Source of the DNA: Platanthera guangdongensis | Lineage: Eukaryota > Streptophyta > Magnoliopsida > Asparagales > Orchidaceae | Length of the DNA: 64,000 nucleotides | Assembly: GCA_039583875.1 (NCBI GenBank) | Contig: CM077151.1 | Location: 116,950,609 to 117,014,608 of the forward strand | Direction: 5' to 3' | Shown here: positions 22,090-32,718 of the stretch, one piece after another | Layout: each line of letters begins with the position of its first letter | Numbering within the stretch: position 1 is the stretch's first letter | Program-made: the position numbers and the translations under genes | Notes under the pieces: generated by a model | What the model was told of the DNA's origin: nothing | What the model saw: only the letters and a program-made list of their open reading frames with translations | The model's database searches: none

Positions 22090-22375
22090 CGGGTCTTTCC
22101 TGGGCACACCAGTACTTCCTGTTCCTCGTTCACAGGTACGACACCGCAATATCACAAATGTCAGGGGTCTTTCCTGGGCACACCAGTACTTCCTGCTACT
22201 CTCTTCATAGGTACCACCTACGACATCAATCAGCACAAAGGGCCTTTCTTGGTCACACCAGTACTTCCTGTTACTCATTCACAGGTACGACCCAATAGCA
22301 TAAGCATAACACAGATATTTTCCTGGACTACCACTCCAGTACTTCCTGCTACTACCCGTCACAGGAATAAACTGT
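22090..22375 (+). repeat. 75-bp tandem repeat in element E LTR, four units
   Basis: The landmark CAGTACTTCCTG recurs with spacings of 74, 75 and 78 bp (its AGTACTTCCT begins at 22111, 22185, 22260 and 22338). Units share TTTCCTGGGCACACC before it and CACAGGTACGAC after it, with drift between units. Confidence 0.85.
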
Positions 22376-23049
22376 TGACTCCTTAAACGACACGTTTATC
22401 ATGGAGTCTTCTCCGGTTCGTATGCAACATCACCAATCCAGACCAACCTGTCCAGATGGGCTTCACACAACATTCCTATTCCGTACTCTAATTCTGGATC
22501 TATATGCCAACAATGGGGATTTCATGAATCCACCCAAAATCAGCCACCTCTTAGTGGGGGAATCACAAACATATGCCAAAAAGGAAGCCTTCACATGGCT
22601 AGGAAGAAAAGTTGTTACCCTTGAAGCCCGCTTTGGTGTCATGAAGTTCCTAGCTGGCTAGAAAGAGCGTTTCCTCCGCAAAATTAACCTCGGATCACTG
22701 ATGGACACTCACCAGCTCCACCACCGAAAAGCCCCTCTTCTTCTTCTCCGTCTTCCTTTCCCTTTCTCTCTCTAAACTTATATAAAGATGAAGGCAATAA
22801 TAAAATGAGAATACGTTCTCTGTTTTCGACCTTAAGGAAGCAGGAAAGAAGTGCAGCCCTTGGATCCAAGCTGAGAAAAATGGACGGCTACGAAAAATCG
22901 GGAAAACCGATTTCCGCGTCCGACACGCCCTGTGACACGCCCGTGTCATAGGCCATGTCGCTAAGCGGTGCTCAACCCGCCTTATCCCAAAATAGGTCAC
23001 TGCCACGGGACACGCCCCATGTCAGCCAGGTCACGCTCGTGACACAAAT

Positions 23050-23340
23050 CTGCGCTCGACGATCTGCGTTCGACGATTAGGCAGCGATCGTCGAGCTCAC
23101 CAGCGATCGTCGAGCCCGCCAGCAATTGTCAAACAGCGCGTTCGACGATTTCCGTTTGACGATCAGGCAGCGATCGTCGAATTGGCCCAGCGCTTGACGA
23201 TTGGCCCAGCATTCGACGATCTCCGTTCGACGATTCCGCGCGTTCGATGATTTCCATAGCGTTCGACGATTTCCGTTCGACGATTTGCCAACCCACGGAG
23301 CCTTTTCTAAATCGTCGAGCTCAATTCGTTGAACACAACA
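23050..23340 (+). repeat. CGTCGA palindrome array in gypsy LTR
   Basis: Many TTCGACGATT, GATCGTCGAG and GTTCGACGATTTCC units, the same core motif as in the copia elements of this window but with different spacer words (GGCAGC, GGCCCAGC). Confidence 0.85.
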
Positions 23341-23463
23341 TTTTGTCGAGATGACGCCGAACCCGAGTGGGACACGCCCTCTGTCATGCCCGTGCTCCAG
23401 GGCATGACCACCAAAAACTTTCCGTCGAACGAATTTTACCTGCTGAAAAATTGGGCTGTTACA

Positions 23464-23820
23464 GACCGTTAGTCAAAAAGACTAAGTCATTTCCTCCGCA
23501 CCTCGCCCCGCAACTCCTAGGCACCAGGCGGGAGGACGAAGTGGAGGACAACAAGGGGTAAAACAAGGAAGCAGGTGACAATGGAACTATACTATCATGT
23601 ATATATATCAATATCTCTATTCTAGCAGTTTTATATTTATAGTGCAGGAAAGTAAAAGAACTGAACAGGAACAAGTATGTGCAGTAAATAAACAGTACTG
23701 GAAGTAAGCTGAGTAAAGACGATAAGTAAAGTAAACTACCACTACTATCACAGAAGTACCTTAACTTATATGAATGCCCATACAAACAGAAGCCTTTTAC
23801 TTGAGTATATCCCAGTATAA
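23464..23820. other. Unassigned interval between element E and element F
   Basis: About 350 bp with no recognisable coding motif. A short frame near the left (KKTKSFPPHLAPQLLG) resembles nothing I can name. It may be part of F ahead of its recognisable pol sequence, or an older insertion. Confidence 0.5.
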
Positions 23821-25007
23821 GACGGACCAAAAGTGATCTTTGGAGGGTCAGACATGGGACAACAAAAGGTTATGGTATGATTTCCAACTGTGTAGTCTCT
23901 TTCACAAACGTTGCTTATGTTGAAGTATTACACCAAAATATGATAAGCATAAGTCAGCTATATGATAATGGATACATTATCGAGTTCTGTAAGGACAAGT
24001 GCTTGATAAAATCGTCTGCAAATCTGGAGATGATATTAACAGACACTCGGAGCAGAAATATTTTCTGTTTAATTTTCTTGGCATAGAAAATTCAACCCTA
24101 GTTTATTTTATGGCTAAAAATAGTACGTCTCTTTGTGACCAATAACACAAGAGATTAGAACATATTAATTTCAAAACTATAAATATGATATTTTCTCACA
24201 ACTTATTCCATGATGCCCCCAACCTTAAGTACCTTAAAGAGAGTCCACGTCACTCCTGTCAAATATGTAAGCAGACACGGGCTACCTTCAAGGGTATTAC
24301 TAAAAAAGATTCTTCACGAAGTTTATACTTACTTCATATAGACTTATTCGGTACTATTCCTATTCACAGCTTAGGAGGTAAGGTCTACAGGTTAGTAATT
24401 GATGAGGACTACTCGTATTTTACTTGGGTGTTCTTTTTGAAACACAAGTCAGACACCTTTGAGTCTTTCACCAATTTTGTCCGCAAATTCAAAATGAGTT
24501 GGACTGCTCAATGGTCAAAATCAGAAGTGACCACGAAACAGAGTTTTAGTCTAGTGCCATGATAAAATTTTGTGAAATTCAAGGAATCTTTCATGAGTTT
24601 TCCTCCCCGCGCACTCAATAGCAAAATGAAGTTACTGAGAGAAGGAAAAGAACCCTAGTTGAAGCATGTACAACTATGATGAATGACGCTTCACTTCCGG
24701 AGTACTTCTGCACTGAAGCAATCAATATAACATGTCACATGCAAAATAGAGCACTTATCAACAAAATCTATCGTAAGACCCCCTATGAGCTATTGAAGTG
24801 CAGGAAACTGACTGTGTCCTATTTTAGAATATTTGGAAGTTAATACTTTGTACTTAATAATGAGAAGTATTGCAGCACAAAGTTTAGTGAAAAATGTTTT
24901 GAAGGTATTTTTGTAGGATATAGTAGCCATAGTAAGGCATATACGATTTTTAATAAGGAAACTCTGGTGGTAGAAGAGTCATTAAATGTTATATTAGATG
25001 AGACAAG
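23821..25007 (+). pseudogene. pol: Element F pol, first part (pre-integrase and integrase), degraded
   Basis: Pieces in several frames read KVIFGGSDMGQQK, NVAYVEVLHQNMISISQL, SPRHSCQICKQTR, HIDLFGTIPIHSLGGK, TERRKRTLVEACTTMM and KTPYELLKCRK. Together they follow the order of copia GAG-pre-integrase, integrase core and integrase C-terminus. Numerous stops and frameshifts show an old copy. Words differ from A, C and D at many positions, so F is another lineage. It is interrupted by element G just after VEESLNVILDETS; the last five bases, acaag (25003-25007), are the target site of G. Confidence 0.85.
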
Positions 25008-28000
25008 TGTAACATCCCATTTCCAACTAGACCCCTAGGAGTGGTTTTGCCCATGACTAGGTCATGGCAAACCCTAGGAAGCCAGGAATGGGCCAAGGGA
25101 GATCAAGGGCCTCTCCAATTGATTACAAAGGCTGAATACATTCCCCCTCATCAGTTTTGAGGAGTTTAATAGCCATGGCCAGCCACCCAAGGTGGCTGAA
25201 TTTAATTCCTCCAATAGGGAAGAGAGAGAAAGAAGAAAAAGAAGGTCATTCATGGTGGGGAAGGTGAATCACCCCTCCATTCTTCACCAATTAATTAGTA
25301 TTCATCTCCCCTATCTGTTTTGAGGAGTTTCCAAATGAATTGGGACAAAGGGGAGGTGAATTTCCATGGATTTTCTCCAAAACCGAAATTCCAATTCATG
25401 ACCATTAATGGATTTGAAGCCATGACCCTCCCTTCCCCCCCCCATTTGATGCTTTTAAAAGCTTCCCTGGGCCAAGAGAAATCGTTTCCACCCTTCACCT
25501 AAAGAAACCGGGCGGTTTGGTAGTGAAGTTGCAAGCATCGGAAAGCTCCACCACCGGCCATGGCGCACCACCACCACACTCGACGACAAGCTCGGTTAAA
25601 GGTCCTCCTCAACTCCTTCTTCCGTGGGTAGATCTTAGGAATCGTTTAGGACAAGAATCAGACTCAATTGAGCCGATCCAAGTTTTCATTTCCATGGTTT
25701 TTCCAAAAAAATGGTGGTCGGGTTCGCCGGAAACCACCCCTCCGGCGGCCATGCCGCCGCCCGGCGATAGCCCCCACCTCAACGAAGGTGGTGGCGGTGG
25801 TGGCCGGCCAGGGAGGTGGCCGTGTGGCCGGGAAATGCTCTTGGAATAAGCTCCAGGTTCGGCCAATCATGGCCCTTGGCTGGAGGAAGAAGATGACCAG
25901 GAGCCCCACGATTTGCTTTAAGATCCGTGCCGATCATTTATTTTATTAAGTTTAGATTTCTGAATTTATGTCCTGTAAACTAGGCTATTTTAAAATAAAT
26001 ATTAAAAATACTTAGGCCCACCAAGTGGGAAAATCGACAATATGAAAGTTGTAGCCCTATGGGTTTACTTTAATTCAAAATTGATTTGGACCAATTTGGC
26101 CAAATGGTTGGACCAGGGCATCCAATTTGGTGGGACCTGTACCTAGGGCTAACCTGAGATTCAAATGGATGCCCACCCTTCATCCCTTGTCCAAATGACC
26201 TGAGAATTTGGCAGGGAGTCTACCATAGCTATACCTAGGGGCAGTCCAAAAATGAGAATTTTTGGAGAAAATATTTCTATAGTTTTTATAAAAATTTAAT
26301 AATCCATAAATAAATTAAATAGGTGTCCTAAACATCTCCAAACCCTCCCAAATTTTGGTGAGTGGTCCCTGTCATCACTAACTAGCTTTGAACAAAATAT
26401 CAGCTCAATTGGATTGGTTTTAGTTAGTGAATCACCAAACCATAGTTTGACCTTAGGGTGGTCACCTCCCATCAACAGAGGCTGAGGTTTTGGGCACTGA
26501 CTTGGCATGGCCAATGTCACCCTCCTAGGGAAAATGGGAGGATTTAGGCTTGAGTTACCCTAGGGTTCAACCTCAAACCCTAAGGAATGACGTTTGGGGG
26601 TTGTGAAGGACATGGGGGCACATGCCCTTGTATGGCCTTGGAAACTTAGTAGAATTGAGGGTAATGTAACCTAAGTTCTCTGGTAGGAACCTTAGAGGAG
26701 TTGGAGCAAGGTAGACACCTCAAAACCCTAACCCTAGTTTTAGGGTAGGAGCAAAAATTTGAAGACTCAGCCACTAAACCTTAACCAAAAGTTATGGAAC
26801 TTGGGTAGAGTAGGTTTTAGGCCATCTAGAACCCCTGGTAATTTCTATAGAATTTTATGGATTTTATTACTGGTACTTCATTTGTTAATTACCAAAAGTC
26901 CCAAAATGATTTTTGATTTTCTTATGGTTAATCTGTGCATTTGAATCTAGTGAAACTTGGTCAGCATATCTTAAAGCCTAAGTGAATATCCCTGAATTTT
27001 ATTATAATTTTTACTTGAGTTTACTTAGTACTTCCTTCACAAGTTTTGGAAAGGGGCTTAGAAGAATAAAATTAATTAATGATGTTTTATCTGTTGAAAA
27101 ATCATAAGACTTAGGTTTTGATGTTTCCAGGCCAAAAAGTACTTGTAGAAATTTATTTATAATTTTTAGAAGTCTGTTTTCAGAACTTCCTTTACAAGCC
27201 ATATTTTTGAGAATTGGATAGTAATTAATTTAGGGAATAAGTCTTTCGAAAAAAATTATGAAACTTTACTTAGAGGTTTTATGTGCCCTTACAATCATCC
27301 TGGATGTTTCTCTGAATTTTTGGAAGTATTTTTGTTGTACATCCCCTTTTAATGATTTATTTTGTAATAAATTGGAAATAAAATTTATGGGCTTAAACCT
27401 TGCTGAAAAATTGGGAGATTCTGGATTTTTAGATGATTATTCATTTTGCATTTAACATAAATTTAGTGGAATTTTATCTTGTCTAAAACTTGTACTTCAT
27501 GTTCAAACTTGGAACTTCTGTTTATTAGAATAAATAAATAAATTATCAGTTAAATTATGAAAATTAGGAAATTTTGGATTCAAGCTACAAATGCCAATAT
27601 AGTACTCCAATAATTATTATATGAGTACTGGATGATCATTTGGTATACTTCCCATTTTACGGGTCATATAGCTTAAGTGGTCTGCATTTAGTAAAACTGC
27701 AAGAAATCATTCGGGTTATGAATTAGAGCACATGTGTTGGGTTTTGTTGGTTTGCTGGAAAGGATAAATAGAAATAGGTGCATTATTGGAAGATAAAGTG
27801 AGTAGGATGTTGTTTTGTCTAGGGTTTAGAGGCGCTCGGGTCCGACGAAAGATCGTCCTCCCCAAGGTGAGGTAGAGTCAAGTCACCTTAGGATTAGCCT
27901 ATCGTAACATGAGAAAGTAATGGGTAAGGGGATCAACCAATAACATAAATAAGTACCTTGCGAAAGGGAACGCTGGGCATAATCCCAACATAGTTCCTAG

Positions 28001-28314
28001 TGCCCCTTGAGAGCCCTTCACAGGGAATACCAGGGGCAGTCCTGGGTTAACGTAAACTGTTTTAACAAGCTGAAAAGAGTAACTTAGTAATTAGGGTTGC
28101 ACCTTTCAGAAACACTGATAGCACCGGAAGTTAGCTGGGAGCTTCGGCTCGGATGGTTAAAAGACGGACTTTGGGTCCGGGGAGCTACGGCTCGATTGTT
28201 TGAGATGGACGTGTTGGTCCGGGGAGCTTCGACTCGGTTTTTCATTACGCTAAATTTGCATGTGCATAAAAGAAAGAAAAAAAACGGGGGGGGGGGGGGG
28301 GGGGGGGTCTTACA
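25008..28314 (+). repeat. Element G 5' LTR
   Basis: A long LTR with several regions: a leader-like part containing CCGCCGCCCGGCG near 25740-25800, a long AT-rich part (26000-27800), three partly repeated words around GGGGAGCTTCGGCTCG near 28130-28240, and a run of about 22 G's (28286-28307) before the end. Short ORFs such as 25517-25849 are shared with the other LTR but resemble no protein I know, and I do not call them genes. Confidence 0.9.
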
Positions 28315-29376
28315 AGTGGTATCAGAGGGAGGTTCGATCGAAAAGTAGCAGTCCACAACCCTGGGTCACCCCCGCACAAGTTTAGTTTGGGGACAAACTA
28401 AGCAGCGGAAGCAGTGGTGTGCCCATAGGGGAAATCACATTTAAAAGTCCACTCTATATTGTCCATTCTTTCCATTTGTACGCTATCTAACAATTGGAAT
28501 CCTTCTTTGTAGCCTGCGGCAAACCCTGCCCCTAGCAGGGAGCACTTTAGGCTGCAAAGACCTCATCTTATAATTCTTTAGTCAATGAGTTAGACTCAAC
28601 CCACTAGGATACATGACTAACCATGATAACTTATAGTATGCCCTAGTTTGAAATATTCTTTTGGTATGAACTTGGTTAAGCTAAGGAGATACCTAATGAA
28701 AATAAAGGAGGAGTATAACACGAGAATGGCTACATAAGCCATAATAAACTCAGGTAGCCCTACGGTCCCTATCAAGGATTACTCAAACCGGAAGGACTGC
28801 TTTAAGGAGAATTGATACCAATAATCCATTAACAGAATGGTAGAAGACACATAGTCTCAACGCTCATGCCAGTAACAAGATTACCTGGAGACCACCATCA
28901 CGACAAACACCGAAGGTCGGATAGGAATTCAAGTTCAGAAGAGACCCAGTTGGGATTGGGAACATTTTGACAAGGATAAGGTTGTCGTAAATATGACTCA
29001 GAGGGTTTAAAATATGGAGTATATCAACAGATTCCGGTTGGAACCCCAAGTCAAAGATTGATGCCCTAGGGATTGTGCACCCAGCTAGGACGGATATAAC
29101 ATGGTAATATCAAAGATACTCAGCCCAAGGCAGGTAGAGGCTTATCTTTTGTTTATTGGGGGCTTATCTTTTGTTTATTGGGGGCTTATCTTTTGTTTAT
29201 TGGGATCTTGGCTCATCAATTAGGCGAATTGGGTATAGACTTAAGTTTCCCTCAAAACTTAATTTAGCAAACCTGGCATCGTGATGGGATGTTACAAGTT
29301 TCTTTTCTACGGTAGGAATTCCCGTAGGCTTAACCTTGATTTTGGGGACGAAATCTTTGTTTTGTTTATTGGGATT
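28315..29376 (+). other. Element G internal region, non-coding
   Basis: It begins AGTGGTATCAGAGGGAGG, a PBS for initiator tRNA-Met at 28317-28328. No frame with gag or pol motifs exists on either strand. The right part has a triple 25-bp repeat and TTGGGGACGAAATC (29341-29354), then TTTGTTTATTGGGAT up to the 3' LTR. Confidence 0.85.
29130..29204 (+). repeat. 25-bp tandem repeat, three units
   Basis: GGCTTATCTTTTGTTTATTG plus a G-run is repeated three times without change. A fourth related word, TTTGTTTATTGGGAT, lies at 29361-29375 against the 3' LTR. Confidence 0.85.
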
Positions 29377-32300
29377 TGTAACATCCCATTTCCAACAAGA
29401 CCCCTAGGAGTGGTTTTGCCCGTGACTAGGTCATGGCAAACCCTAAGAATCCAGGAATGGGCCAAGGGAGATCAAGGGTCTCTCCAATTGATTCCAAAGG
29501 CTGAATACATTCCCCCTCATCAGTTTTGAGTAGTTTAATAGCCATGGCCAGCCACCCAAGGTGGTTGAATTTAATTCCTCCAATAGGGAAGAGAGAGAAA
29601 GAAGAAAGAGAAGGCCATTCATGGTGGGGAAGGTGAATCACACCTCCATTCTTCACCAATTAATTAGTATTCATCTCCCCTATCAGTTTTGAGGAGTTTC
29701 CAAACGAATTGGGACAAAGGGGAGGTGAATTTCCATGGATTTTCTCCAAAACCGAAATTCCAATTCATGACCATTAATGGATTTGAAGCCATGACCATCC
29801 CTCTCCCCCATTTGATGCTTTTAAAAGCTTCCCTGGGCCAAGAGAAATCGTTTCCACCCTTCACCTAAAGAAACTGGGCGGTTTGGTAGTGAAGTTGCAA
29901 GCATCGGAAAGCTCCACCACCGGCCATGGTGCACCACCACCACACTCGACGACAAGCTCGGTTAAAGGTCCTCCTCAACTCCTTCTTCCGTGGGTAGATC
30001 TTAGGAATCGTTTAGGACAAGAATTGGACTCAATTGAGCCGATCCAAGATTTCATTTCCATGGTTTTTCCAAAAAAAAAATGGTGGTCGGGTTCGCCGGA
30101 AACCACCCCTCCGGAGGCCGTGCCGCCGCCCGGCGATAGCCCCCACCTCAACGAAGGTGGTGGCGGTGGTGGCCGGCCGGGAGGTGGCTGTGTGGCCGGG
30201 AAATGCTCTTGGAATAAGCTCTAGGTTAGGCCAATCATGGCTCTTGGCTGGAGGAAGAAGATGACCAGTAGCCCCACGATTTGCTTTAAGATTCGTGCAT
30301 ATCATTTATTTTATTAAGTTTAGATTTCTGAATTTCTATCATGTAAACTAGGCTGTATTAAAATAAATATTACAAATACTTAGGCCCACCAGGTGGGAAA
30401 ACCGACAATATGAAAGTTGTAGCCCTATGGGTCTACTTTAATTCAAAATTGATTTGGACCAATTTGGCCCTCTGGTTGGACCAACGCACCCAATTTGGTG
30501 GGAGCTATACCTAGGGCTAACCTGAGATTCAAATGGATGCCCACCATTCATCCCTTGTCCAAATGACCTGAGATTTTGGCAGGGAGTCTGCCATAGCTAT
30601 ACCTAGGGGCAGTCCAAAAATGAGAATTTTTGGAGAAAATACTTCTATAGTTTTTATAAAAATTTAATAATCCATAAATAAATTAAATAGGTGTCCTAAA
30701 CATCTCCAAACCATCCCAAATTTTGGTGGGTGGTCCCTGGCATCACCAACTAGCTCTGTACAAAATATCAGCTCAATTGGATAGGTTTTGTTTAGGGAAT
30801 CACCAAACCATAGTTTGACCTTAAGGAGATATTTTTTTTGATTAAAAGTGCACTATGGACTTAGGGTGGTCACCTCCCCTCAACAGAGGCTGAGGTTTTG
30901 GGCACTGACTTTGCATGGCCAATGTCACCCTCCTAGGGAAAATGGGAGGATTTAGGCTTGAGTTACCATAGGGTTCAACCTCAAACCCTAAGGAATGACT
31001 TTTGGGGGTTGTGAATGACATGGGGGCACATGCCCTTGTATGGCCTTGGAATCTTAGTAGAATTGAGGGTAATGTAACCTAAGTTCTCTGGTAGAAACCT
31101 TAAAGGAGTTGGAGCAAGGTAGACACCTCAAAACCCTAACCATAGTTTTAGGGTAGGAGCACAAATTTGAAGACTCAGCCACTAAACCTTAACCAAAAGT
31201 TATGGAACTTGGGTAGAATAGGTTTTAGGCCATCTAGAACCCCTGGTAATTTCTATAGAATTTTATGGATTTTATTACTGGTACTTCATTTGTTAATTAC
31301 CAAAAGTCCCAAAATGATGTTTGATTTTCTTATGGTTAATCTGTGCATTTGAATCTAATGAAACTTGGTCAGCATATCTTAAAGGCCTAAGTGAATATCC
31401 CTGAATTTTATTATAATTTTTACTTGAGTTTATTTAGTACTTCCTTCACAAGTTTTTTAAAGGGGCTTGGAAGAATAAAATTAATTAATGATGTTTTATC
31501 TGTTTAAAAATCATGAGACTTAGGCTTTGATTTTTCTAGGCCAAAAAGTACTTGTAGAAATTTATTTATAATTTTTAGAGGTTTGTTTTCAGAACTTCCT
31601 TTACAAGGCCATATTTTTGAGAATTGGATAAGTAATTAATTTAGGGAATAAGTCTTTCAAAAAAAAATTATGAAACTTTACTTAGAGATTTTTTGTGCCT
31701 TTACAATTATCCTGGATGTTTCTCTGAATTTTTGGAAGTATTTTTGTTGTACATCCCCTTTTAATGATTTATTTTGGAATAAATTGGAAATAAAATTTAA
31801 GGGGTTAAACCTTGCTGAAAAATTGGGAGATTCTGGATTTTTAGATGATTATTTATTTTTCATTTAACATAAATTTAGTGGAATTTTATCTTGTCTAAAA
31901 CTTGTACTTCATGTTCAAACTTGGAACTTCTGGTTATTAGAATAAATAAATAAATTATCAGTTAAATTATGAAAATTAGAAAATTATGGATTCAGAATAC
32001 AAATGCCAATATAGTCCTCCAATAATTATTATATGAGTACTGGATGATAATTTGGTATACTTTCCATTTTACGGGTCATATAACTTAAGTGGTCTGCATT
32101 TACCAAAACTGCAGGAAATCATTCGGGTTATGAATTAGAGCACATGTGTTGGGTTTTGTTGGTTTGCTGGAAAGGATAAATAGAAATAGGTGCATCATTG
32201 GAAGATAAAGTGAGTAGGATGTTGTTTTGGCTAGGGTTTAGAGGCGCTCGGGTCCGACGAAAGATCGTCCTCCCCGAGGTGAGGTGGAGTCAAGTCACCT

Positions 32301-32713
32301 TAGGATTAGCCTATCGTAACATGAGAAAGTAATGGGTAAGGGGATCAACCAATAACAAAAATAAGTACCTTGCGAAAGGGAACGCTGGGCGTAATCCCAA
32401 CATAGTTCCTAGTGCCCCTTGAGAGCCCTTCACAGGGAATACCAGGGGCAGTCCTGGGTTAACGTAAACTGTTTTAACAAGCTGAAAAGAGTAACTTAGT
32501 AATTAGGGTTGCACCTTTCACAAACACTTATAGCACCGGAAGTTAGCTAGGAGCTTCGGCTCGGATGGTTAAAAGACGGACTTTGGGTCCGGGGAGCTTC
32601 GGCTCGATTGTTTGAGACGGACGTGTTGGTCCGGGGAGCTTCGGCTCGGTTTTTCATTACGCTAAATTTGCATGTGCATAAAAGAAAGGAAAAAAAGGGG
32701 GGGGGGTCTTACA
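29377..32713 (+). repeat. Element G 3' LTR
   Basis: A second copy of the 3.3-kb LTR. Besides scattered substitutions it has about 37 extra bases near 30822-30858 (ATTTTTTTTGATTAAAAGTG) that the 5' LTR lacks, and a shorter terminal G-run (about 11). The many differences make G clearly older than B. Confidence 0.9.
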
Positions 32714-32718
32714 ACAAG

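Larger units (their letters stand above)
21081..23463 (-). repeat. Element E (Ty3/gypsy) 5' LTR
   Basis: It runs from TGTAACAACCTC to GGGCTGTTACA on the plus strand, giving matched TGTAACA/TGTTACA ends. The element is on the minus strand, so this is its 5' LTR and gag follows to the left. Its target site would be gaccg (23464-23468); the partner is off-window. Inside are four 75-bp tandem units (22090-22375), ACACGCCCGTGT-like palindromes (22920-23040 and 23370-23400) and a dense CGTCGA array (23050-23340). No coding sequence seen. Confidence 0.8.
25008..32713 (+). mobile_element. Element G: non-autonomous element with 3.3-kb LTRs and 1-kb non-coding interior
   Basis: The element is flanked by the duplication acaag (25003-25007 and 32714-32718). 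LTRs are 25008-28314 (3,307 bp) and 29377-32713 (3,337 bp), both TGTAACATCCC...GTCTTACA. The interior of 1,062 bp has a tRNA-Met PBS and, near the 3' LTR, TTGGGGACGAAATC, a sequence resembling the region before the 3' LTR of plant Ty3/gypsy elements. It has no gag or pol. It fits the large retrotransposon derivative class, with the unusual proportion of LTRs much longer than interior. It must depend on an autonomous relative, not seen here. Confidence 0.9.

Noticed and set aside
25517..25849. Proline/glycine-rich ORF in the G LTR, repeated at 29883-30224
   Set aside because: It lies in an LTR, differs between the two copies, and has no recognisable domain; GC-rich LTR leader is a sufficient explanation.
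28286..28307. Run of about 22 G's
   Set aside because: Homopolymer length is prone to sequencing error and differs in the other LTR; noted but not interpreted.
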